64,000 nt of DNA from Vanilla planifolia (GCA_023846275.1 JAIUJO010000089.1:1743652-1807651), one strand, 5' to 3'. Positions 37,301 to 51,480 are shown, counted from the stretch's first letter. The notes: generated by a model from the sequence alone, not told the origin. Translations and numbers: made by a program.

Positions 37301-40300
37301 GATGTGGTAATAGATTCTTCTTTCACATATAATCATCATTTCTAATGATATTCCTAAATGCATCATATACAAAAGTTTTCCTTTTAATCATCCTATCTTT
37401 AACCACCAACTACTAATATTTAAAATTCCTATCCATATCTTATCAGACAATCATGGTAAGATAGAAATAAGGATGCAATAAAAGGTTAATAATAGAGATA
37501 AAATTATAAAGCATTAAGCCTAACCAAAGTTCATGTGATAGAACACAAGTCCTGTAATTCCATAATATTTTTTAAATTTTGGAATTTTAAATTTTAAAAA
37601 TAAACATTAAATTTATCCATCTTTATTGTTTAAATATATTCCATTTTCAAATTTTAATTCAAAAAATTTCATACCTTAATTAAATAAATAATAATTATAT
37701 AACAAAAAATATTAGATATATGGAATCCATTGTCTTCTTCAAAATAATACAATAAATGCACTTCGTTATTACCAATTAAGTCTAATAATGATAGCTGTGA
37801 ATCTAATTTTTATTCATTATTGTTCTACTGATAATCGAGGTTTTAGGATTTTCATAGTTATAAATATACCTCTAAATTATTTTCCATCACTACTTTTTTA
37901 ACCACAATGTGCATTCATGGATAACAAATTATTGATGTCATTGAGTTTCACAAATATTTTGATAATATATTTCTAATTTTCTTTGAGAAAATATGACAAC
38001 AAACATTTAGCTAAAAAATTTATAAAATTCTTTTTGGCACAAAAGATAAAAAGATAAATAAGATATTTATTGATTCTTGGGTAGAATAGAAAATCATACC
38101 AAGTCGATCTGATCACAACAAATGTAGAAATTTTAGCAATCATTAAGACTTAAGATCAATCCAATAACTTTGTCTTTAAAACATTACTATAAAATAATTA
38201 GGGAGATAGTAAGGGTTGGAAGATGTTATACCCATTATGATTTGCACTTGTTGAAATATATTTATAGACAAAAAACATTATTAGATGAAATAATATTGAC
38301 TTCAATTTATTGCAAACTACAAATCTAGCTACCAATTGTAGAAAAATATATAATATATCTAGTTTATTGTCACAAAATATTGAAAAATGAGATCATCAAA
38401 GAAAATGGTATAAAAGTTATGATGTCAACAACATTAACAACATTTGTTAAGATAATTACATAATTTACACATTTGAATTTAACATCAAGAGTTGATTTAA
38501 ATAGGATAGCAAATGATACCAACTAATAACATAATTATTTGCTAGAATTTTAAATTTTTCAGCTTATAAGATGTATCATAACTTTTTCTTACGAAAACAT
38601 TATTTAAACTAAGTAGAGATCCAACTAAACATATTTTTGACACAAAGATTAGGAGGATTTCAAACTCTAACTTAAATTACAAAAGTTTTTACATAAAAAA
38701 TCATATAAATTAAAACTTTTTTGTGCTTATCATCTAATTCTTGATAGGTAAATTTAATAAACTCTAATCATGTAGATTTATAGGAAAAACATAATTACAT
38801 TTCATTCAAAAATTTGACCTAGCCATACAGTAAGTAATGTCCCTAAGTTTTCATGTTAGAAATTTCATTATAATGATTTTTTTATTTATCTTATAAGTTT
38901 CATTGCATAGTATATTTATTATATTTAAATTGTAAAATACAGTTTTTAAAGAGATATATAAAAATGCAATAAGAAATTTGAAAATCGTATAATTTTTTTA
39001 CATGAAATTTGAAAATACTTTAGTTTAAATAAAACAAAACAACTAAGAAAATCATTAATGTAAAAAACTTTTAAAATTATAAAAAGTATGTCATACTATG
39101 TATGAAATGGTTTTCTTGACACTATAATTATAGAAGATCTACTAATATTAGTAAAATCCATGTAAATTGAAACATTTACTAGAAAAATGTTTCAAATATT
39201 CAATTCACTATAATTTATGTATTCAAATTTTTTTAATACAACCATGACAACAAATTTTTTAGTTCATAAAACAAATAAAATAATTGCAAAAAAATTAATT
39301 ATTATGGTAATTAAATATTTAAGATTTTATTTAATATGTTGATATTTCAAGCAAAAGCTATAATAATAATTTAAAAAACATAAACAAGGTGACAAAGATA
39401 CAATAATATATAAATATATAAATCGTAAGAAAGACAATGGTAAAAAATATAAATTTCTTATATAATACTTAATATTAAAAAATTGAAATTGAAAACATAA
39501 CTAAAACCTATTAAATTATAACAAAATTGTAAATTTTTGATAATGCTTGAATTTTTGTAAAACCTAAAAATCATAGAGAAAATTTATTATTATAATTAAT
39601 ATTAAAAATAATTAAAACTAAGTCGAGATAATGTTAGCAAAGAATGATCATAACACTTTAAATAAAATATCTTTCATGTAAAATATAAATATGCATGCTA
39701 AAATAATTTTAAATTCTTTAAATTCTTTGTAAATTATATACAGAAGACAATATAATGAAATCAAATTATAATAATTGCTATAATAAAATTTTAGAAAGTG
39801 ATACCTTAAACAAAATAAGTTAGTATAAACAAGAATGTCATAAAAGTAAACAAAATATAAATCATAAATAAAAAAATACATTAAACATAAAATAATACAT
39901 TTTAAATGTAAGTTGAAAATTTTCAATATGAAAAAGGCTTCCTTAAATGTTATGCAAATAATTCTTGATGTCACAAATAAAAACTTTTTAAAACATAATG
40001 CATATGAAAAAAGAAATTTAAGATGTGCAGATATTCAGCACGATAATATAACTTCTTAAATACTAAGAACTATGACAATTAGAAAACAATTTCATGATGA
40101 GAAGCATCATAAAGTTACAAAAGATAAAATTTATAACTAATTTATTTAAAATCTAAAAGGCTAAACTTTTATAGCATAACATGTAAATAGGTAAAGCACC
40201 AACCATTAGGTTATTTATCACATCTTCAATAAATTTTGTAGTAGATTTGATGAATGGCTTTTACCATCACCATTGCATCATTGTGTAGCTATGATTAATT

Positions 40301-40382
40301 GTGAAAAAAAATATTTGTCCTTTAGTTTGCATGATAAATTTAACGAATAACCTTTGCATAATATTTGAATCTCTAATATGCT
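34346..40382. other. AT-rich intergenic DNA, nothing recognised
   Basis: The satellite landmarks stop near 34345. The rest is AT-rich and stop-dense on both strands. The longest frame (35381-35671, 96 residues) has no family motif I recognise and no codon bias. From about 38500 the sequence becomes low-complexity A/T. I found no LTR pair, terminal inverted repeat, RT motif or tRNA. It probably holds decayed transposon sequence, but I cannot support a specific call. Confidence 0.6.
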
Positions 40383-41879
40383 TTTTCTAATTTTATTTGC
40401 AATTTTATATATTAATCATGATACGTTAATAATTCGCATAACATAAAATTATTTTTAATTCTGAAATCATTAATATATTTCACGATTTCTTATTTTACTA
40501 AGGTCTTATTTTCTTAAATATATATATTTATTTATTTTTTAATATTTATTATTTTTTATCAAACAATAAATTTTTTTTTAATTATTTCGTGAAATACACT
40601 TTCTTGCAAAATCTAACATCAACATATTTTGCATATTTTTTAAATATTTTATTTTTCCATATTATTTATTTATTTTAATTTCTATAATACTTTATTTTTT
40701 CATGTATGTATATTTGACTTGTTTTGAAGATTATGTCATCTTATTTTTGCTATGTAATAGATAGATTATAAAAAACTTTTATTATTTATTTTTATGTGAT
40801 ATTTTTGTTTACATTAGAAATTAATTATTATTTAATTATCAAAATAACTATTTTTGAGAAATTATATATAAAATTTAAAATAATTAAAATTAGATTTTCT
40901 TTTTTATCCAAGTAATTAAAAACATGTGTGAAACATAAACGACATCTATATAACAAAAATGGCAAGATACAAAAGGGTATGAAAAATAAGAAATCTTGAA
41001 CATTATTTCTCATTTGAAATATTTAATTCTATATCTATATTATGTCATTGAAAGAGCTTTTAGGTAAAATCAGGTTGAAAAGATGTTCGTGTAATAGATA
41101 GATAATAAATTTATGCCAACATTAAATATCAGTTTTTAGAAAATAATAATGATGATAGACAAATAGTGTAAAATCATTTTGCAATATGAAATTTCCTATA
41201 CATTAAAAAATGGTTTAAATATAATAAAATATAAAATTATATGGATTGATAAATATTTAAAATTTTTAAGTCATTGTTCACAAAGTTCTACATATTTCAT
41301 CTAAATATGTATTCACAAAAAATAACTGATATGTCAAAAAATGCTTATAATTGTAGCAATCATAGAGATAATAAAAAATTAATAAAACTGAAAACATGCA
41401 CGCAATTTCTAATTATAAAGTCATTTTTATAATACAAATTTAATAAATATTAAATTTAGTGAAAATATTTCTAGTGCAGTAAAAAAATAAAATAAAATTA
41501 TGAAATAAAAAATTAAAATCTTTATAAATACATGGAATTGAGAGCTTAGTTGGTGACATGAGAATAAAAATTAACATGATTAAAATAATAGAATTGAATT
41601 CATGATTTAAAATTCCAAAACAGTTAACTTTTTAAAATGTTTAAATTCAAGTAGATAACTAACTTTTAAAAAATAATTACACAATTTTTAATAAATTTAA
41701 AATATGAAATATACTGATATAGTAAGTCCTTAAAACTTTCTTTGTAAAATATTAATTACAAAAAATATAAATAATGCTTCATGAACTAGTTTTTCAATTT
41801 GAAATTTATTAATGGAAGCTGAATTAAATGAAAGAATAATATTAAATAGAAATAAAAATATATGTTATAATGACAAAGA

Positions 41880-43230
41880 AACTATCTAACATAGATTTAT
41901 AATACATTAAAAAGGGAATGAATTGATTTTTGTGATGGCAAATTCTGTAAAATCTCACACATCACTAGACTTCTTTGAATGAAATTAGTTTCCCATTCGA
42001 GGAAAATAGTCATGGTATTAAGAAAGTCAGAAAAATTAAGAAACATTTTCCATAAACCTTAAATAGAAGGTACAAGCAAACTTTTGTAGTCTAACTACTT
42101 GCTACTTGTTAATGAAATACCAAACCTTAGATGCATAAAGGATAAAATCCAATACATGGACTATTATGCAATACATAAAACATTTTATCACAATGATGCA
42201 AAGTGGTTTGACTCAATTAACTATTAGATATCATCACTGACTTATGATGTGTAATTGAGCAATATTCCACTTAGGATTATTTGAGATCAAAATAGCTAAT
42301 TCAAAAATCTTGTCTATATTAATGGAGCACCAATTTTCCTTTATAGATTTTAATGTTAACATTGATGATATTAAATGACCTGTACCACTCTTGAAAACCA
42401 TAATGAACCTAAAATTTTAACTTACTTCAAGGTGATCATATTGCATAAATGAAGATTGAATTGATCATGCTTTTATTTATTATAAAAAGCTAAATATACG
42501 TAGGGAACATTTTTAAATAATTTAAATATAAATCAACTTAATATCAAAAGGATCATAAAATTGATTACAAAATAAGGGAAGCTAAGTTATATGAAATCAG
42601 TGGCCGTAATAAATCTATCCACTTTAACATCATAGAATGTTTATAAAGGTAGTAATTTTAATAACTTTGTAAAATTAAATCAAACAAAAACAAATGTTGT
42701 ATGTAATATTAAGAGATTTGCCACTTCATAAACAACTATTATCTCTTCAATAAAACTTTGTTATCGAAAGATTTTAGACAAGTTATTTTGGCAATCATCA
42801 ATCAATTTAAAATGACTCGAGCAACAATAGTCAGGCAGTGAGGTGGTTCCCTCTACTGATGATGTAGATGAAGTCAAACATCACTGGGGAGAAAGTTAGT
42901 GCCAATTGTAGTGTTGCTATAGTTGGAATTATTTGTAACTATTTAGAAGAGTTGAGTTTAGCACCTTTTCATATAGAAATAACTCAAATAATACATGAAG
43001 TCAAGAAATGGTGATAGTTAAGGGTCTACACTTATGCAGCTAATTGCAATTTAGCAATTTATACATTTTAGTAGATCGTAGTGTGTTATTTATTATATTC
43101 CATTATACAAAAGATATATCATGGGAGTTAGAAAATTGTTTGTTGCAAGAATGGAAAAAAGTTTGTTATACATATGATAGAGCATAGTATACAAAGAAAG
43201 AAATAAAGTGGGATATCTTTATCTAAATCA
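41880..43230 (+). pseudogene. LINE 3' fragment (copy A): end of RT, zf-RVT, RNase H-like
   Basis: A 5'-truncated, decayed non-LTR retrotransposon fragment. Bases 41880-42840 align with 56846-57830 of the longer LINE copy. Around 42457 the string AATGAAGATTGAATTGATCATGC matches the DHAF part of the zf-RVT domain in that copy, with the cysteines largely lost. At about 42900-43020 one frame reads NCSVAIVGIICNYLEELSLA, which resembles the start of the RNase H domain of plant LINEs (glycine and beta-strand pattern only). Many stops and frameshifts are present, and no poly-A tail or target duplication was found. Confidence 0.6.
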
Positions 43231-44279
43231 ACTACAATAAAAAATTCAACTAGTATATGTGACGGACGACTAATTATAAATAAATGTAAGGTTGTTATTA
43301 ATATGGGCAAAAAATAGCTACCATAAATCACAAGATCATAAAGGACATGACATTTAAAATATTGAATATGTTTCATATATATATATGGGTAAAATTAGCT
43401 ATTTGAGGACTTTACATATTTTATACAATACAGGTATTGTTTTCATAAGATTGGCACTTGTACTTTAGAGAGTTACTATTCATGTGCACGAAAAATCATA
43501 ACATAAAAAATGTTGAATAGCTGTGGCTTGTGAACACATTTCATCTTAGTATATGATTTTCTCATAACAACTTTAGTAATTGATGGATCAAAAAATGTGC
43601 ACAACAAAGTAAATGTTATCAAATTACCATACTATTTTGATGCAACACCTCTTCAAATCCTAACACTATGTAAGAACAAATCGGCCAGCTCCACAAAATA
43701 CTAACTTTGCATACTCAGACTAGTTTGAAGGTTATCAAACGATTGTGCATAATAGAATAACATGATTTATGTTTATTATATTATCATCCACCTGTGCTTG
43801 GTTGTCACTTATATTGTTCATCTTGTTATGCAGTTGTATTGTGAAAATTTATTCACTAAGAAGTATAGATAAATACAAATTGTATTATGAGTGTAGGCAA
43901 TGCATTTCAACATTATACAAAATGGACTGAATTTATGTTTACATTAGACTAATTTGATTGGCATCTTTCGCAATGGTGCAAACATACCTTTTCAATGATA
44001 TGGATATGCATATCAAACCTTTACAAAATTTGGCATGAGAGTAACAAGAATGTTGTCTTTATATTGTAATTAGCAATATGATGCTTACCCACTTCCTTTA
44101 TTATAATAGGTTATTCACTATTTTGGTTGACAACATCAAGAACTTTTCTTTCACATGGCCTACTAAATAGTTAGAAACAAAATAGAAAAACCTATAAGAA
44201 AACCTTTATTCAATTTATTAGATGAGTAAAAAAAGTGAATTGTGCCAATTATAATTCAATGTTTAGTCAAGGAATATCA

Positions 44280-44720
44280 AGGTTATGAATGAAAAAGATT
44301 TTTAGGTAATTAAGTTTGAGATAAACCCAATTTATTATGTGTCATGGGATACCCCTTCTAACAAGAAATCATAAATATGAAGATTTAGAGTACGATTTAT
44401 AGAAAATGATGAACAAAGAGGAAATTTTGGCTATTGAGTCCTTTATTTCTTACTAGAAGGTTGTTTGGATTAATGTAGTATTTAAGACCAACTAGTTATA
44501 CACTCTTAGTGAGACCATGGTATTAATGGGAATTTTCATTGAACTTGATTGAATAACTTGAACCTTTTTTGTGGATGGATCACTTGAGAGTAATATAATG
44601 CCCCTAGTTTACGATGCTTAGGACTTAAAGAACTAACAACATGACAAATGGCCTTAATAGACAAATATTATTAATTTAAGATGGCAGGAGCAATTTTTGT
44701 AGTTTGACTTAAAAAGGAAG
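44280..44720 (+). pseudogene. Unrecognised protein-like remnant shared with copy B
   Basis: The copy A counterpart of 60660-61180. It starts with a VSWD-like string near 44340 and ends with ALIDKYY near 44680, but contains several stops. Conservation in copy B hints that the ancestral element coded here. I do not recognise the family, and the opposite strand cannot be excluded as the true coding strand. Confidence 0.35.
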
Positions 44721-47343
44721 GTGATGATGAAAAGCATAACAAAATTTGTGGAGATAAATTAAAATAATAAATCAGATATCACTTAATGAACTAAAATACT
44801 TAGGTTGTAATTATGATTGTGCAGTCATGTAGATAAAGAAAACATTAATTCAAAATTTTAATGTGATCATAAAATAAACTTTTTTTTTATTCCAGAATAG
44901 AGCTTTTAATAGATCATAATTCTAAACATAAAATCAAAAGAAAAATTAAATAAAATACTCTATGATTGAAAACATGATAAAATATACAATGTGTTGGTAT
45001 GGGTTAAAATATCATGGGCAACATGTGTTAATCACTAAAATCAATATAAAACTAAAAATTTAGTAAACAAAGTAAAACTAAGTAAAATTCAATAGTTAAA
45101 CAAAATTATAATCATAAGTTTTGTGACTTCAATACGGACCACTAAGAGAAATATTATCTATCATGTCGTGTTGTGCTCTAAATGAATTTTCAACAAGCTT
45201 GGTATCGATTATATGATTCTGCCAAACATGTTAATTGATATTAGATAATTGATGGATGAAAATATCATTAAAAAACTTATGAGAAGGCACCATATAGATC
45301 TTGTAAAAGAGAACTACCAACCTAACTCAAAAATAAGTTGAAGAAACTATTTTACTTTTGTCGTTTTAGTAGATTTTCATGGGTAGTTTTTTCCACCATT
45401 ATGATAGTTTGTTTGTAGTCAAGTAAAGCATAGAATTAAGCTTGTTGGGCATGCATGACCAAACAACCAAGCTCTTTAGGAGTTTATTCATCATTGAAGT
45501 CTTAGAAACTATATGTTAGTTTATTTGTAGATTGTTTTGGTTTATGATTAAGCAGCTATGGATTGAATTCAGCTCACACATGAATAGAGTGTATTGTTTT
45601 AGAGTGAGTTGGACTTATTCAATTCATGCACTTGTTTTACTAAAGTAATAAGCCTTTGTTTGATAACTGGTTTGTCTACTTGATGTGAGAATAAGTTTGT
45701 TAGAGTGGAATATATAAAAAGCAAGGAGAATAATCACTAAGGTATTAGACACAATTTTAAGGATAAAATTTGAAAGGTAAAATAACATTTATAGCCATAT
45801 ACATTAAAGATCTTAGGTAATCTAAGTTGCTCAACATGCATTGCATGAATTTGAAGCGTTTCATTATTTGTCTCTCCATGGTGAGAAAAAAGAGGTAAAC
45901 CTCATGTAGAAATGGATAATAGAATTGGAATAATATTTATATTTTTGTTTTACTTCTTTAAGAAAATAAAGGATTAGCAAAGCTAATAGAACTGAGGCGA
46001 TTAAATGACACTCACTGGTTTGGCATTAGATGGATAAACAAAAGTCAATTGTCTCATATCGACATTAAATACTTTTTAATCTAAATTATAGTCATGATTT
46101 CCTAATAAACTAGGTGTAGAAGTTATGGTTCAATGCAAGATAAGGATGTTCATCTAGTGAATTTTTTTTATCTATTGTGCCTACTTAATGTTTACATCGT
46201 TGAAGGGAATCAACAATGATATCATGTTACCATGGCACTACCTTAATGATGAAACCATTAATCATAGTTTATGATGCTATAAATATTTACAATAAGCTTT
46301 TAATCCCTTTTCTTTGATTACTACCAAATTAGCACAATACTTAATTATTGGATGCATTTTTATAGCTTAAGAATTCATTAGACTAGATCTAGATCAGCAA
46401 CAACGAAATAAAAATAGAAGAATTAGTCAATTGTGTTGTTTATATGCTCTATCATATGCAATAAGATAAGAATAACAAACTACACATGAAGTTGACACTC
46501 TCATCTACTTCCATGATGAAAATTATCCCGTAGATTTTTTGCAATGTAGGAATTTCCATATAGGAACCTTTTCGAGCCACCACCGCCTACATAGGCTACC
46601 AGTTATTTCACAATATACATTTACCCCCACGATAGATGAAGGCCAAAAATGATTGTACTTATACTATAAACTGTTGTGTGTGTTTTAGTATTATCATTTG
46701 AGATGGAAAAATATGTTTCTTTATTTTAGAACTTGTCTTATTACCTCACTTATTCCTTACAGCATGGGCATAACATAAAGACTAACTCCCACATTGCTAT
46801 AATAGCTCACTAGTAGTACTAAAAGTATCCCCAAAAATTAAAATTGTAATATGAATATGATTTTCTTATGACTTTTCACTCAATTTAAGTTTGTCGTATT
46901 TACCATAAAAGGAGGATTGCTAAGGATTTGATAATAAACTTTACTCTATAAAATGATTTATTGTGGGACTAGGGCATCTTCCTTTCTAAATGTTTTTGTT
47001 TACTTTTGTTGTATTATTATTTGATTAAACAACCATGATGTAATATTAGTATAAGCTATAGCGACAAATTTTTTAAAAAGAAAATGCTAAGAGGATGAGG
47101 ACTTAGCCTAGCCCTAAAGTGTATTCATCATGGACCAAAAAAGTATGGTAAATGAACCAAAAAGAGAAGAACACATACACACATCGACACCCACAAGGAT
47201 CAAGCAAATAAAAGAAAGAGTCTAATGCACATATAAGTCTTGCATTTGACTCTAATTACATTGGTGAATCCATATGGAGGTGACATTTTTAGACCAATGA
47301 TCTTTCCCTATAAACACACTAAGGGATCAAACTTATGACATTG

Positions 47344-47355
47344 ACTCTGATACCA
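47344..47355 (-). other. Decayed primer-binding site and LTR edge, copy A
   Basis: The plus strand reads ACTCTGATACCA, matching 11 of 12 bases of the initiator-Met primer-binding complement found in the intact element at 14246-14257. After CT comes TACATCTTAG, probably the decayed TG start (TG to TA) of an LTR running rightwards from 47358. Copy B has the same layout with a different mismatch. The LTR far end and its partner LTR were not found. Confidence 0.55.
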
Positions 47356-47755
47356 CTTACATCTTAGAAGTTGTGAAATTAAGCATCTAAGGCATAGATT
47401 AACCTTATTCTTATATTATGCTTCTTAATTTGTTCTATCGTATTCATAAAGCTAAATATTGTCTCTCCCATTCCAAATGATTCAACCCTTAAATAGTAAT
47501 GTTTAGCCATGGAATGATTCTTTTTTGATCTCACTCCTTCGACATTATTGTACTCTTTGAGAAATGTTGATCAAGATTGGCATTCAATGTTAAAATATTC
47601 ATTTCTTGTATGTGAATTTCATGATTAGTTGTTAGAACTAAAGCAACTTCTTCCTAGTTAAAAGTTGCAAACTTATAGTTTGTCCACAATGATTTTTTGG
47701 TAATATTGTTATTAAAAATATTATTTTGATTGCATTTACTAAATCATCTTACCAT

Positions 47756-49690
47756 TATACAGACTTGTCAATCATAGATCATTTTCAAGTTTAGTTTAAG
47801 AGAAATAAGAAATTATGGGTATTGGTGTAAAATCTAGCTTAGTAGAAAATGGTTCGAAAGCCCTTGAACAAGCCTTCCCATCAAGCCTAAAGGCATACAA
47901 TAGGTAAAATATCTTTTTTTATTACAAGTTTTAACAATTACGGTTTGAAAAACATGGAAAATAATAAGAAAATTTGTAGAGAACATCAAATAGCATAGAT
48001 TTTGGAATAATTCTTGTATTAGTATGATGGTAATTATTATAACATATTAGGGTATTAGTCATGGTGTGTACTAGTTCTTAAAAACAATCAATCATTTGTC
48101 CTAGTGAAACTCGATTTCAATAATCATCATAATAAGACATAAGAGTTTGTCATATCTTTGATTCAATTATCAAAACACAAGTTTATGCACACCCTTATTT
48201 GATGTGAGGTATTGTTTTGAAATATAGTTACAATATCCCCCTTAATAAAATCCTAAAAATGCAAACATGCATATATACAAAATATTTGGTTTGAACCCTC
48301 ACACATTTCTAGTTTAATTTCATAGCCTTGAGGTACATCACACCATGATCCATGTATAGCAGTTCAACAATGAAAATGCCACTTCTCTTCAAGATCTATG
48401 TAATCCTTCATCACCTCTTCAAGATCATGCTTTTAATTCTTTTCCCTGCTACTTCATTGCTTAGCTTTTCATAACACCAACATAAAAAACTAGTAATTTA
48501 TTATATATCTAGCTCACCAAATCTCCTAAAGGTAATGTGCCTAAAGATAATATTAGTTAAAGATATGGCTTACTTAATTCACTTCCCAATATCTTGGAAC
48601 TTCAAGGAAGGTTTAAATTTTGAGCTTTCCTTGGTGTCCCTTATCTTCTTAGTTTTTAGGCATCTAAGTGAATTCACACCTAAATGAAAAATCAAGTGTG
48701 ATGTTTGTTACTCTAAAGAGATTTGTTCTCCAGAGTATGGAAAGAAGGGTTTTCAAAACATGTTGCCACCAAAAACATTTTTGATAAGACATAGCATTTC
48801 CTATAAAGCTTTTTAGCTCAAATCTAAAGAGAACAAGAATCTAGTCAACCTCTATTCTAGAAATGAAAATTGAACTGATGCCAAATGAGTGGTAAAAATT
48901 GTAATGAGCAGCTAGAGATTAATTTTTGTACTATAAGAATATAAAAAATTGAAAAGATAAGCACTGGAAAAAAAATGCTACACCCAAGACTCATTGATCC
49001 AGGACAATCATAACTCATAAGGGACCTAAAGCAACACAAGGTCATGTTATGTGCTAGGCTAGTTACCTCACCAATAACATAGAGATAATGTACCTAAAAA
49101 GCGTTTGATAAAAGTGTCTTTGCGATAATGAAAGAACAAAGTAAAAGCAACATGGAGTTGATTGAAAGCATTGAAAAACTTTACTAACTCTTTGAAAAAA
49201 TCTTGAGTAACAAAGTAATTATATGTAAAATTAGTTCAAACACTTATGAAAACAAAATTTAGAAGAGTATCAAATGCAATGACAAGCAGGACAAGAAATT
49301 TGAGAAAACATTAAGAAATGAAGTGAAAAGGGACGAAAAAGTCAACAACAAAGAAGTAAAATGGAATCAATAAACTGAAAGAAATAACATAGTGAAAAGA
49401 ACTTCTTTGTGGCTACAGTAGGAAAGTGTTGAAATATAATCATAGATAAATTAGTGTGTTATCTCACCGTTTGCACCTTGCACTACTCAAAAAATTAATG
49501 CACTGACATGCCATCATGTTAGACAATTGTTACAATCAAAATTAGGCTTCAACAAGACATCATGGAATAATGGAAATTTTACTCCTACAAAGATCTTCTA
49601 TTTTAAAGGATATGGTTCCCATATTATAAAAACTCACGAACAATGAAAGAAAATAAAGAAAGAAATAAAAATTTAAATTTGGTAGTCAAA
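47756..49690. other. Intergenic DNA, nothing recognised
   Basis: AT-rich, somewhat less so than the satellite. It probably contains the rest of the LTR that starts near 47358. No frame over 65 codons, no RT or transposase motif, and no repeat pair visible by eye. Confidence 0.5.
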
Positions 49691-49699
49691 ATCTATTTC

Positions 49700-51480
49700 C
49701 ATATAGATTTCAAAGAAACTACCATTTCATTTTAAAAAAATCTATTTTTTGTAAGGCTATTTGCCAAAATTAGGGTTAAAATAATTTTAAAACAAAATTC
49801 TAAAGAGTTATCATTTAGGACCAAAAGTTGTGTGGTGAAAGCTACTGCTAAGTTGTTTTATAAAAAAGCTACATTTTTTTGTTTCCCTGCTAGCTAGGTT
49901 ACCTAAGGCCCTTATAGTTTTGTTCATGGTCGACATGTCATTGATTTTTTCATTATGTTCTGGGTCAATGTGCTGCACATTGGCTTAGATAATTAATAAG
50001 ATGACAGTAATGTCCAAGGTCATATTTGAATAGTCATGTCATAGATTCAGTTGGTGGGGCCAGTGTGATGTTCATGGCACCACGTGTTAGGTCTGGATCA
50101 ATGTACCATAGAGAGGGTATTTGGGTAAGTTTTGCATTAACTGTCTAAGTTTGTTCGCAAGGAACCTGACCTTTAAAACTGTTGAGTCGATCTAGTGGGT
50201 TGCTACATCCTAATGGATATGGGTACAGTCGTAGGTTATGCAAAGTCATGCATGGGATTAAGCTTAAATGACCTATTCACTAATCTATTTCGATGTAGTA
50301 TAAACCATGTCAGAAATGAGTCTAATGGAGTCAATTCAATGATGAGTGATAGAGGCAACAATGAATGATGACATCAATAGAAATGGGCTAAATAGACAAT
50401 TTTTTTTTATCTTTTTGTATTCATGATGTGAATTTTTGAGCATAAAATAAAGTTTTAGCCTCCATTTTGACTTAGCACATGAGGAATCGATGGCTTTATT
50501 ATCTAGAGTTGTGGATACATGCCTTAACGGTCTTTGGGAAATTAAAATCATGATTACTATCCTCTTTAATTCCCTTGAAAATACAAAATTGATGGTAATT
50601 AGCTCTTAACAAAAATCATTTTGAGAAGCTAGACTTTTAGTTTCAAAATATCTTTTTTATTAAAGTAATTAACAAAGTTTTAGTCAATACTATTGCCAAA
50701 TATGTTTCTAAAAAGTTGTTGTTTTGGTCTAAAGTTTCCATGGTCCAAATAGTTGCAAAACTATCTTTGTAAAAAGTTGCAATTTAATTTTTTCATTAAC
50801 CAGGTTCACATTGGTCAGTGAAATAAAATTTGGTTTGGGGTTTGCAGATTAAACAAGTGAAATAGCACACCATCGATGGTTTTGCAAGTCTGATTCAAGG
50901 AGGTATGTGTGGATCTAGCTGTTTGATCATTGTGGTTTCGATGATGACTTGGTCAAATTTTAGTTGTTGTGACGTTGATGAAGTTAGTAGGTTAATGTGA
51001 CATCGATATTTTAATGAATTAGATCAGGTTCAGCATGTAGTAGAGTGCGATGGTAGGTAAGGGTAGCATTGGTAGATTCAGTTTTGTTTGGAGGTCCTAT
51101 AAATTGTGCCACTTTTAAGTTGGTCCTCATCAGTAAGCACAAGGTAGCTGATATAGGTTTGCAAGAAAGTCATATGAGCTTGAGTTCTAGATTAGAATTT
51201 GAAGACCTATTCATTGATCTGTTTTAGGAAAACATGGTTAATGTATTCTATTAAGTCTAATCAGGTCAGTGGTGGCAACAAATGAAGCATTGATGAAAAT
51301 CGGCCATTGTTTGGTCCTTTGAACCTTTTTTGCATGAAATTTATCCTGTAATAAAATGTTAAGCAATATCTTAACTCCACATACAAAGAAAAGATACAAT
51401 GATTCCCCAAAAGTTTCAACACATGTTTGATTTTTTTTAGCATAAAAAATGCTAACTAATGACCATACTAAGAATCTTAT
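49700..51480. repeat. Pair of diverged tandem units of about 0.92 kb
   Basis: Two head-to-tail units, about 49700-50590 and 50600-51480. Matching landmarks: AAAAAGCTACATTTTTTTG with AAAAAGTTGCAATTTAATTT (49863 and 50771), GACCTATTCACTAATCT with GACCTATTCATTGATCT (50271 and 51204), and GGCAACAATGAATGATGACA with GGCAACAAATGAAGCATTGA (50352 and 51274). Spacing is 908-933 bp. The units are less AT-rich than their flanks. No coding frame is maintained in both. Confidence 0.5.

Larger units (their letters stand above)
40383..47755 (+). repeat. Duplicated segment, copy A
   Basis: Aligns in direct orientation with 57831-64000. Matching landmarks: ATATATTAATCAxGAT (40409 and 57851), TTCTTGCAAAATCTAACAT (about 40600 and 58040), GGGTATGAAAAATAAGAAAT (40976 and 58426), TGGAGCACCAATT (42332 and 58694), GCATTGCATGAATTTGAAG (45838 and 62160) and ATACCACTTxCATCTTAG (about 47351 and 63621). 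Identity is roughly 75-80 percent by eye. Copy A holds about 1.09 kb (41085-42177) that copy B lacks. The right end is limited by the window edge in copy B, so the true segment may extend past 47755. Confidence 0.82.

Noticed and set aside
39648-39974. 108-codon minus-strand frame
   Set aside because: Composed largely of I, L, F, Y and K in low-complexity A/T DNA, with no motif; a chance frame.
43400-47340. Endogenous pararetrovirus origin for the A/B segment, suggested by the initiator-Met site
   Set aside because: The LTR-type TG edge next to the site fits an LTR retrotransposon better, and I could recognise no viral domain on either strand.
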